Positions 53,261 to 59,862 of a stretch of DNA of 59,862 nucleotides are shown piece after piece. The position numbers and the translations under genes are program-made. Source of the DNA: Clostridiaceae bacterium DTU059 (GTDB lineage: Bacteria; Bacillota; Clostridia; DSM-8532); contig LFSK01000132.1 in NCBI GenBank assembly GCA_001512555.1, positions 1 through 59,862 on the forward strand. The letters run 5' to 3'. Each line of letters starts with the position of its first letter. The first letter of the stretch is position 1. Under the pieces are notes generated by a model. The model worked only from the letters and a program-made list of their open reading frames with translations. It did not search any database and had not been told where the DNA came from.

Positions 53261-53848
53261 CTACTGAATCACCAATCCCGCAAAACCCACAAAGGCCACT
53301 GAAACCAGGGATGCGGCGATCAATGCTATGGGCATGCCCTTGAAGGATTCCGGAATGTCGCAGGTTTCCAGTCTTTCCCTGATCCCCGAAAACAGGATCA
53401 GGGCCATTGTGAAGCCAAGCCCGGCGGAAAAGCCGAAGAAGATGGCTTCCAAAAGGCTGTAATTTCTTTCCGGATCCACATTGATCAGGGCTGATCCCAG
53501 TACTGCACAGTTGGTGGTAATCAGCGGCAGATAAATACCAAGGGCTTTGTAGAGCGGCGGAACAAGCTTCTTCAGAACAATCTCCACAAACTGTACCAAT
53601 GCAGCGATAACCAGAATGAAGGCGATAGTCTGCAGGTACTCCAGATCATTTGGCTTCAGTAAAAGGTCATTAACCAGGTAGGTGGCTGCTGAAGACAGTG
53701 TCATGACAAAAACCACTGCTCCGCTCATTCCCAGGGCTGTACTGGTTTTTTGCGATACACCCAGGAAAGGGCAGATCCCCAAAAACTTTGACAGTACAAA
53801 GTTCTCTATGAACATGGCTCCGATTAATATGACAAAAAGTTCTTTCAT
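53261..53848 (-). CDS. rnfA: Rnf complex subunit RnfA
   Basis: A 195-residue membrane protein with about six spans. Family wording is present at the start (FIENFVLSKFLGICPFLGVS) and at LITTNCAVLGSAL. RnfA and RnfE pair as inverted subunits in the membrane core and hold an Fe-S cluster between them. Confidence 0.96.
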   Translation of the reverse strand: MKELFVILIGAMFIENFVLSKFLGICPFLGVSQKTSTALGMSGAVVFVMTLSSAATYLVNDLLLKPNDLEYLQTIAFILVIAALVQFVEIVLKKLVPPLYKALGIYLPLITTNCAVLGSALINVDPERNYSLLEAIFFGFSAGLGFTMALILFSGIRERLETCDIPESFKGMPIALIAASLVSVAFVGFAGLVIQ

Positions 53849-53887
53849 ATTATCAATTCCTTTCGATATATCCCGGATTAATGCTCA

Positions 53888-54559
53888 TCAGGAAGCCTTC
53901 TCGCACCCGGGACAGCCCATGGCGCATTTTTCTGGATCTCCTGCGATGCTGGCCTTTTTCTTCCTTCTTGAGAGCTTGTTGACAAGGGCTATAAGGCAGC
54001 CCATGACCAAAAATCCTCCGGGAGGCAGAATCATAATGGTCGCCGGATCAAAGAGATCTGCGGTCAGTGTGATTCCCATCCAGGTTCCGGCACCAAGTAT
54101 TTCACGAACCGAGCCGATAACAAACAGGGCAGCGGTGAATCCTATACCCATACCCAGTCCATCCAGGGCAGACAGAAGCGGTCCGTTCTTACTGGCAAAC
54201 ATCTCTGCCCGGGCAAGGATGATACAGTTAACAACAATTAGAGGAATAAAGATACCCAACTGTTTGTTCAGATCAGGGAAATATGCCTCCATCAACATCT
54301 TAACGATGGTTACGAAGCCAGCAATAACTGTGATAAAAACAGGTATGCGCACCTTGTCGGGTACAATTTTTCTTATAAGTGATATAACCACATTTGAACC
54401 TATGAGCACCACCGTAGCAGCAATACCCATCCCGATGCCGTTTTTGGCCAGGGTTGTAACCGCAAGCGACGGACACATGCCCAGCAGCAGCCTCAGGGTT
54501 GGATTTTCCTTAAGGAATCCATTGGCTAAAACGGTTAATGCCTTTGACTTAACTGCCAT
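53888..54559 (-). CDS. rnfE: Rnf complex subunit RnfE
   Basis: A 223-residue membrane protein of about six spans, similar in plan to RnfA. It contains NPTLRLLLGMCPSLAVTTLA and IVVNCIILARAEMFASKN. The C-terminus carries extra cysteines (KCAMGCPGCEKAS), which is longer than the minimal family and may be organism-specific. The gene abuts rnfG with no gap. Confidence 0.95.
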   Translation of the reverse strand: MAVKSKALTVLANGFLKENPTLRLLLGMCPSLAVTTLAKNGIGMGIAATVVLIGSNVVISLIRKIVPDKVRIPVFITVIAGFVTIVKMLMEAYFPDLNKQLGIFIPLIVVNCIILARAEMFASKNGPLLSALDGLGMGIGFTAALFVIGSVREILGAGTWMGITLTADLFDPATIMILPPGGFLVMGCLIALVNKLSRRKKKASIAGDPEKCAMGCPGCEKAS

Positions 54560-55153
54560 TTACTCCCCCTCCTTCATCAAATTGCGAACCAATTGTGCCG
54601 CCTCGGAGATAGCGTTTGATATGGCACGGCTGGTAACGGTAGCACCGCTTAAGACTTCAATGTCACCATCCTGACTTTTTTCAGTCTTAACAACGCGGTA
54701 TAAAGTTTCAGGAATCTCTCCAAGATACTGTTTCATATATTCATCATCATCGGCTTTGGAGCCAAGCCCCGGAGTTTCGTTGTGTGACATTATGGCTGTA
54801 CCGGTAATGGAAAGACTGCTGTCGATGCCGACCAACATGACTATATTTCCTCCATACCCTCTTGAAGCGACTTCCACAACATATCCAAAGGTGTCTCCGC
54901 CCACACTGGCCGTATAGAGATTCCTCACCCTCTCCCCGGGCTCGTATCCCTGGCTGATCAGCGCCTCACGATCCACAGCCTCGGAGTACTCATCGGCGCC
55001 GGGCAGAACAACTGAAAGAGACTCCTGGAGTGCTGCTTTCTGGCTTTCCTCAATAATGGGCTTGGTAATCCCGTTGACAACAGCCAGGGCGCCTGTGATA
55101 ATGGCACATATCAAAAACAGGGTGATGGCCGGTTTTACGATTTCCTTAAGCAT
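54560..55153 (-). CDS. rnfG: Rnf complex subunit RnfG
   Basis: The 197-residue protein has one N-terminal span and the covalent FMN site motif SGATVT (the second Thr is the flavin-linkage residue in the family). The ATG at 55153 has GGAGG upstream; a longer in-frame start lies inside rnfD and is rejected. It overlaps the end of rnfD by 8 bp. Confidence 0.95.
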   Translation of the reverse strand: MLKEIVKPAITLFLICAIITGALAVVNGITKPIIEESQKAALQESLSVVLPGADEYSEAVDREALISQGYEPGERVRNLYTASVGGDTFGYVVEVASRGYGGNIVMLVGIDSSLSITGTAIMSHNETPGLGSKADDDEYMKQYLGEIPETLYRVVKTEKSQDGDIEVLSGATVTSRAISNAISEAAQLVRNLMKEGE

Positions 55154-56099
55154 GCTTATCACCTCCGAAACGTTTCGGAACCGTGTATCGGTCAATGAGC
55201 GGAACCGCTGTGTTCATCAGCAGAATAGCATAGGATACTCCCTCGGGCATATTGGTATAGAGTCTGAATATAATGGTCAGAAGCCCGCATCCAATAGCAT
55301 ATATGATTGCTCCTTTTCTTGTCATGGGGCTGGTAGTATAATCAGTCGCCATGAAGATGGCACCTATCATCAGTCCTCCCGCCAATATATGGAACAGGGG
55401 ATCCCCCGTCATGAAGCCCTCCGGTCCCAGAATCCAGGACAGAAGTGCCACAGTACCTATGTATATAACGGGAATCTCCCAGGATATCACCTTACGGATC
55501 AGAAGATAAAGCCCTCCGATAATCAGTGCAAGGGCAGAGGTTTCACCCAGGGAACCCCCGACATTACCCAAAAACATATCCAGATAGCCGGGAAGCTCTC
55601 CTCCCTCTTTCAGAACCCCCAAAGGTGTTGCGGAAGCAATGGCATCGGTTCCACTAAATCCTCGGGGCGCTGTCCACTGGGTCATCTTTGTACCATAAGC
55701 TACCAGAAGGATAACGCGGGCGCCAAGGGCAGGATTGATGAAGTTCTGCCCTATGCCACCAAAAAGCTGTTTTATGACCACAATTGCAAAGAACGAGCCC
55801 ACAACAGCCATCCATTTTGGAATAGCCGGCGGCAGATTCAACGCAAGAAGAAGCCCTGTAACAGCAGCGCTTAGGTCTGAGAGGGTATTGCTTCTCTTAA
55901 GGATTCTTCTTGCCAAATACTCGAATGCTACTGAAGAGACAACACAAACTATAATGGTCAGAGCCGCATCCAGTCCGAAAAAGTACACTCCTGCCAAGGA
56001 AGCCGGTAACAAAGCGATCAGTACATCCAGCATGATTTTTGAAGTGGAGGCATCGCTTCTGATATGCGGTGACGAACTCATAGATAATCTGTTTTCCAA
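55146..56099 (-). CDS. rnfD: Rnf complex subunit RnfD
   Basis: The 317-residue membrane protein has about eight spans and the covalent FMN site region ATDYTTSPMT. It begins MENRLSMSSSPHIRSD. It carries electrons through the membrane part of the complex. It lies between rnfC and rnfG; all genes have short gaps or overlaps, so one operon is inferred. Confidence 0.95.
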   Translation of the reverse strand: MENRLSMSSSPHIRSDASTSKIMLDVLIALLPASLAGVYFFGLDAALTIIVCVVSSVAFEYLARRILKRSNTLSDLSAAVTGLLLALNLPPAIPKWMAVVGSFFAIVVIKQLFGGIGQNFINPALGARVILLVAYGTKMTQWTAPRGFSGTDAIASATPLGVLKEGGELPGYLDMFLGNVGGSLGETSALALIIGGLYLLIRKVISWEIPVIYIGTVALLSWILGPEGFMTGDPLFHILAGGLMIGAIFMATDYTTSPMTRKGAIIYAIGCGLLTIIFRLYTNMPEGVSYAILLMNTAVPLIDRYTVPKRFGGDKHA

Positions 56100-56114
56100 T
56101 TCATCCCCACCCCT

Positions 56115-57416
56115 TTACTTTTTTGTATTTCTTCTGATGTAGTCCTTGCCGATACGAATGGATTGAACCATCAGCCGCTTGGCCGGACAGGCATATACAC
56201 AGCAGCCACATTCAATACAGTCCATTATGTGGATCTTCTGTGCTTCCTCATACTTTTTAGCGTCCACCAGCCTGTCCAGTTCAAAGGGCAGAAGCCCCAT
56301 AGGGCAGGCACGCACGCAACGTGCACAGCGTATACAGGCTGATCCCTCAGGGATCCTGCTTTGGGTTTCATCTAAAGCCAACAGGGCATTGGTGTGCTTC
56401 AGCACCGGCAGATCAAGTGAAAACTGAGAAACTCCCATCATGGGACCACCCATAACCACCTTCTCTGGGTTGGATTTGAATCCTCCACAGAATTCAAATA
56501 CTTCCCTTAGGGGCGTTCCGATCAGCACTTCAACATTCTGAGGGTTTTTTACAGCTGAGCCGTCGATGGTGACTCTCTTTTTAATAAGCGGCATTCCGGT
56601 CTTTAAGTATGATGCCACAAAAGAAGCGGTAGTCACATTCATGACAATGCACCCAACATCGGCAGGCAGCTTTCCGGATGAAACCTCTCTTCCCGTAAGG
56701 GCATAGATCAGTGTCTTTTCAGCTCCCTGCGGATACCGGGCGGGAAGGGAATGGACTGTTATGGACGGTATATCGGAAACAGCCTGTGACAATGCCTTTA
56801 TCGCCTCAGGCTTGTTGTCTTCAATTCCGATCATGGCCTTTTCAATACCGGTCCATTTCAGAACATGGAGAATGCCTTCCACAATCCCATCGGTATTCTC
56901 GATGCACTCCCGGTAGTCGGAGGTTATGTACGGTTCACATTCTGCCCCGTTGATGATCAGAGTGTCCACCTTGGTGCCCTTGGGCGGATTGAGCTTGACA
57001 TGAGCAGGAAAGCCAGCTCCTCCAAGCCCTGTGAGCCCGGAAGCCCTGATTGCTGACAAAAAGCTCTCCCTGCTGTCCACCGCAGGGGGTTTGATCTCTT
57101 CAAATACCTCCTGCAATCCGTCAGGCTTGATCTCAACACACATTACCGGTTGGTTGCCCGATAATACCACGTTGTCCACCCTGGTCACAGTACCCGATAC
57201 ACTGGAATGGACAGGGGCGGAAACGTAGGCCTCAGAATCTCCAATGAGCTGGCCAACCTTGACGGTATCGCCTCTTTTCACCTTGGGTTGGCAAGGTGCA
57301 CCCAGATGTTGAACCATGGGTATGACAACCACAGATGGAACACCCATTGCAACGGTTTTCATCTCGGTGGTGTTTTTTTGCTGGGGAGGGTGTACGCCTC
57401 CTTTGAACAACTTCAT
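56115..57416 (-). CDS. rnfC: Rnf complex subunit RnfC
   Basis: The 433-residue soluble subunit has an N-terminal biotinyl-like region, a Rossmann NADH/FMN domain (GGAGFPAHVKLNPP) and two 4Fe-4S motifs near the C-terminus (CIRCARCVRACP, CIECGCCVYACP). It is the NAD+-reducing end of the Rnf complex. The ATG at 57416 fits a GGAG site 8 nt upstream; a GTG three codons earlier is in frame. The order C-D-G-E-A-B matches other clostridia. The operon promoter is not clear. Confidence 0.96.
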   Translation of the reverse strand: MKLFKGGVHPPQQKNTTEMKTVAMGVPSVVVIPMVQHLGAPCQPKVKRGDTVKVGQLIGDSEAYVSAPVHSSVSGTVTRVDNVVLSGNQPVMCVEIKPDGLQEVFEEIKPPAVDSRESFLSAIRASGLTGLGGAGFPAHVKLNPPKGTKVDTLIINGAECEPYITSDYRECIENTDGIVEGILHVLKWTGIEKAMIGIEDNKPEAIKALSQAVSDIPSITVHSLPARYPQGAEKTLIYALTGREVSSGKLPADVGCIVMNVTTASFVASYLKTGMPLIKKRVTIDGSAVKNPQNVEVLIGTPLREVFEFCGGFKSNPEKVVMGGPMMGVSQFSLDLPVLKHTNALLALDETQSRIPEGSACIRCARCVRACPMGLLPFELDRLVDAKKYEEAQKIHIMDCIECGCCVYACPAKRLMVQSIRIGKDYIRRNTKK

Positions 57417-57962
57417 ATCTATCACTCCAATAAAAAGTCATCACTGATGTCTCAGCAGTCGCCATAATGGGATCTAAGCCCGACAGGGTCATAACAATGG
57501 CAGATAAAGGAAGTTCTATAATATAGTTTTTGCCCGATTATAAAGCTACATAAAAACGATTCCCTTTTTGTTAAAAAGATGACAAAAATATCTGTTGCCA
57601 ACGTCTTTATAATAGCATAGCGCGTATGAAAATGGTACAACTAAAAAATACTATGAAATCATTTTAAAACCATTATTCCGGCGCATTCTGAGCAAGACAT
57701 TCATCAGGCTAAGGCTGTCGTCTCATGCATATAGAAATGTATGTGAAGTGCCCCCTCTGTCCTTACCCGGCTGTTGACTCATTTATGCTTATAATATACA
57801 TTATACATTATACTCAAGATCATATGTTTTTCATATATCAGGACACACAATTTTATACCCCAGGAAAGCGAAATAACCTGAGTCATACTTAGCCCTCGGC
57901 CTTCAATCCAAAACCCGGCCGGGATCTTGAAAAAATGCTTTTCTTTTTATACTACATGCAGG

Positions 57963-57991
57963 TGTGCAACGCAGGCTAAAAATGGTATACT
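57963..57991 (+). promoter_or_regulatory. Weak candidate promoter of glnA
   Basis: TATACT (57986-57991) with a poor -35 TGTGCA (57963-57968) at 17-bp spacing. It would produce a leader of about 135 nt that contains the hairpin described next. A weak -35 could suit an activator or a different regulator. Confidence 0.3.
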
Positions 57992-58047
57992 TATTCAGTA
58001 ATGAATCGATATATTGCGAACCGGCTTATGCATATGCAAAACCAAAT

Positions 58048-58097
58048 GGTATATTGCACATTTTAGGATTCACCTGTGAATTTATGCAATCCATACC
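58048..58097 (+). promoter_or_regulatory. Structured leader upstream of glnA
   Basis: GGTAT (58048-58052) and TTGCA (58054-58058) pair with TGCAA (58085-58089) and ATACC (58093-58097); inside is a second hairpin ATTCA (58068-58072) / TGAAT (58077-58081) with loop CCTG. No T-run follows, so it is not a plain terminator. It could be a protein- or RNA-binding element. No known riboswitch class was recognised. Confidence 0.4.
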
Positions 58098-58129
58098 GCT
58101 TTAACATATAGGCAGGGAGTGAAACTTGA

Positions 58130-59464
58130 ATGGTAAAGAAAATGAGCGTACAGGATGTCCTGAGCCAGGCAAGGGGGAATAATGTAGAATTTGTCCGGCT
58201 GCAATTCACCGACCTTTTTGGCATGACCAAAAATGTGGCTATAACCGTGAATCATCTTCAGAATGCTCTGGAGAACAAGTTCATGTTTGATGGCTCTTCT
58301 ATCGACGGATTTGCCCGTATCGAGGAATCCGATATGATCCTTTACCCCGATCTGGATACTTTTAAAATCTTCCCTTGGCATCATAACGGCGGTCGGGAGG
58401 CCAGGTTAATATGTGATATATACCGCCCGGACCGGACACCCTTCGAGGGAGACCCGAGATATATCCTGAAACGCGCCCTTAAGCAGGCTTCTGATATGGG
58501 TTATACTTTCAATGCTGGCCCGGAATGTGAATTCTTTCTGTTTCATACAGATGAAACCGGAAGACCCACCACTCTGACCCATGATATGGGTGGATATTTC
58601 GACTTGAGCCCAATGGATCTGGGGGAGGATGCCAGAAGGGATATCTGCCTCACCCTTGAGGATATGGGATTTGACGTGCAGGCCTCCCATCATGAGGATG
58701 CAAACGGCCAGCACGAAGTTGATTTCAGGTACGACGAGGCTCTACGCGCAGCCGACAATTTCATGACATTCAAGATAATTGTAAAAAAAGTTGCTAAACG
58801 CCATAACCTTCATGCCACATTTATGCCTAAGCCCCTCTCGGGTATGGCGGGGAGTGGTATGCATATCAACATGTCCCTTTCAAGAGACGGTGAAAACGTT
58901 TTCTGGGACAGCAAGGATGAGCGAGGATTATCCCGGGAGGCATATAGTTTCATGGCAGGTATTATGAATCATATCAAAGCCATAACAGCTATTTCCAATC
59001 CCATTGTCAACTCTTACAAGCGTCTTGTACCCGGGTACGAGGCACCGGTTTACATCACCTGGGCCACCAGAAACCGAAGCCCTCTGATCCGCATCCCTGC
59101 AGCTCAGGGCGAGGCAACCCGGATCGAGCTTAGAAGTCCTGATCCATCCTGCAATCCTTATCTGACCTTTGCCATCATTCTTGCTGCCGGGCTGGATGGA
59201 ATAAAAAAAGGGCTTACCCCACCTGCTCCGGTGGAGAGAAATATCTACCAAATGACAGAGGAGGAACGCAGTACAGCAGGAATCGAGAGCCTGCCGAAGA
59301 ACCTGTATGAGGCCTTGATGGAACTTCAAAAAGACGATTTCGTCACTGAAATACTTGGTTCTCACGCCACCTCCCGGTTCATCCAGGCAAAACTGAAGGA
59401 ATGGGATGAATACAAGCATCAGGTGCATTCATGGGAGATCCAGAAATACTTATCCCGTTATTAA
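58130..59464 (+). CDS. glnA: Glutamine synthetase, type I
   Basis: The 444-residue enzyme has the type I motifs DGSSIDGF, the catalytic GPECEFFLF, GSGMHINMSL and NRSPLIRIPA. It makes glutamine from glutamate, ammonia and ATP. There is no adenylylation-site loop of the GSI-beta type, so it is GSI-alpha by length and lack of that motif. GGGAG precedes the ATG 8 nt upstream. A structured leader and a weak promoter lie upstream; no glnR follows. A terminator follows the gene. Confidence 0.96.
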   Translation: MVKKMSVQDVLSQARGNNVEFVRLQFTDLFGMTKNVAITVNHLQNALENKFMFDGSSIDGFARIEESDMILYPDLDTFKIFPWHHNGGREARLICDIYRPDRTPFEGDPRYILKRALKQASDMGYTFNAGPECEFFLFHTDETGRPTTLTHDMGGYFDLSPMDLGEDARRDICLTLEDMGFDVQASHHEDANGQHEVDFRYDEALRAADNFMTFKIIVKKVAKRHNLHATFMPKPLSGMAGSGMHINMSLSRDGENVFWDSKDERGLSREAYSFMAGIMNHIKAITAISNPIVNSYKRLVPGYEAPVYITWATRNRSPLIRIPAAQGEATRIELRSPDPSCNPYLTFAIILAAGLDGIKKGLTPPAPVERNIYQMTEEERSTAGIESLPKNLYEALMELQKDDFVTEILGSHATSRFIQAKLKEWDEYKHQVHSWEIQKYLSRY

Positions 59465-59520
59465 ACAAAGATGCAGGTTTCAAATGCTTAACTTCCATAC
59501 CGGATATATTCAAACCAAAC

Positions 59521-59561
59521 AAAAACAGTTGGAATGTATGAATTCATTCTAACTGTTTTTT
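59521..59561 (+). terminator. Terminator after glnA
   Basis: AAAAACAGTTGGAATG (59521-59536) pairs with CATTCTAACTGTTTTT (59545-59560), one wobble, around an 8-nt loop, followed by T residues. Confidence 0.9.
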
Positions 59562-59647
59562 AATGCACTTATAAGAAATCTCATAGGGGACTGTAAAGTT
59601 TGTAACATATAATTAACCCATAAGGAGTATTAAGGAGGTCAGGGCAC

Positions 59648-59862
59648 ATGGTGGACCGCTTAGTGGAGATCAAAAACAACACTGTAAAAAAATTTGGTCC
59701 CGTCCTCGGGTACGTCATTCTCATCGCAGGGGCTCTCGCTATTCTCAGTGTGTTGGGGTTCCTTCTCAAATCGCTTATTAAGATGGTCATCGTTCTTGCT
59801 ATAGGAGCCATTGTGGTTTTTGGCGCATATAAGCTCTATGAACTAATGAGTTCAAAAAAGGC
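59648..59862 (+). CDS. Small membrane protein, truncated by the window end
   Basis: The frame starts with ATG at 59648, preceded by a consensus AAGGAGG, and stays open to the last base (71 codons so far). The product has a charged N-terminus (VDRLVEIKNNTVKKFG) and two adjacent hydrophobic segments (about residues 18-40 and 45-60). I do not recognise its family. The full length and the stop codon lie beyond the window. Confidence 0.65.
   Translation, partial: MVDRLVEIKNNTVKKFGPVLGYVILIAGALAILSVLGFLLKSLIKMVIVLAIGAIVVFGAYKLYELMSSKK

Larger units (their letters stand above)
57417..58129. other. Intergenic region between divergent rnfC and glnA
   Basis: About 0.7 kb with no supported gene. It is A/T-rich near 57780-57850, with repeated ACATTATAC words. 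No clear rnf promoter was found by eye; several TATAAT-like words on the minus strand lack a good -35. The part nearest glnA holds a possible promoter and a structured leader, listed separately. Confidence 0.6.

Noticed and set aside
55165-55178. Perfect palindrome CCGAAACGTTTCGG near the rnfD/rnfG junction
   Set aside because: It lies inside the rnfD coding sequence and encodes normal C-terminal residues (PKRFGG); the palindrome is short and could be chance, so it is not listed as an operator.
57500-57660. Possible rnf promoter on the minus strand with TATAAT-like words
   Set aside because: None of the -10 candidates has an acceptable -35 at 16-18 bp, so no promoter was called.

Overview
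The window looks like the chromosome of a spore-forming anaerobe of the class Clostridia (Bacillota). The evidence is the sporulation genes (spoIIR, spoVAC/D/E), two T-box tRNA-sensing leaders, a Firmicutes-type LexA box in front of recA, AGGAGG-type ribosome binding sites throughout, SigB/RsbV/RsbW-type genes, and a complete rnfCDGEAB operon (ferredoxin:NAD+ oxidoreductase of anaerobes). I cannot name a species. No rRNA, tRNA, CRISPR array, prophage or transposase gene was seen.

Layout. 1-9.1 kb (minus strand): an orphan Flp1-type pilin, then nadK-argR-recN-engB-cinA-murJ-recA-recX, with recA under an SOS promoter. 9.1-16.6 kb (plus): a methionine T-box and metG; a YtrA-type GntR regulator with a striking promoter-operator palindrome and no normal start codon; its ABC exporter; a LuxR-type regulator; a small DUF6485 protein. 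16.6-22.4 kb (minus): a tyrosine T-box and tyrS, then the cluster of two radical-SAM-associated proteins and RNase G. 22.6-31.5 kb (plus): the most unusual region, a 1141-residue protein that joins an ECF sigma factor through one membrane span to a large extracytoplasmic beta-propeller/SH3-like region. It is followed by a 1666-residue secreted alpha-2-macroglobulin-like protein that carries an ECF-like promoter and is bracketed by two short inverted-repeat elements. 31.7-36.6 kb: an RluA-family pseudouridine synthase, spoIIR, a lytic transglycosylase, a non-coding cluster of DnaA-box-like 9-mers, tsaD and uppP. 36.6-48.8 kb (minus): a putative glycoside hydrolase, spoVAE-D-C with an unannotated 57-residue membrane protein at its head, a ClpE-like unfoldase, a SigB-type partner-switching cluster, a membrane J-domain-like protein, lysS, greA and an unrecognised conserved-looking gene. 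48.8-57.4 kb (minus): uvrC, an HPr paralogue with Glu at the catalytic position, an ECF sigma/anti-sigma pair and rnfCDGEAB. 57.4 kb to the end (plus): a 0.7-kb intergenic region with a structured leader, glnA and a truncated small membrane protein.

How it fits together. Most of the window is housekeeping: DNA repair (recA, recX, recN, uvrC), envelope lipid carrier (murJ, uppP), translation (metG, tyrS, lysS, tsaD, engB, RNase G), energy (Rnf) and nitrogen assimilation (glnA). The regulatory content is high: three separate sigma-factor systems (a membrane-tethered ECF fusion, a SigB-type factor with partner-switch proteins, and an ECF factor with a zinc anti-sigma factor). The best candidate for a little-described system is the tethered sigma factor together with the alpha-2-macroglobulin gene. 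Second is the run of DnaA-box-like sequences between two convergent genes far from any visible dnaA.
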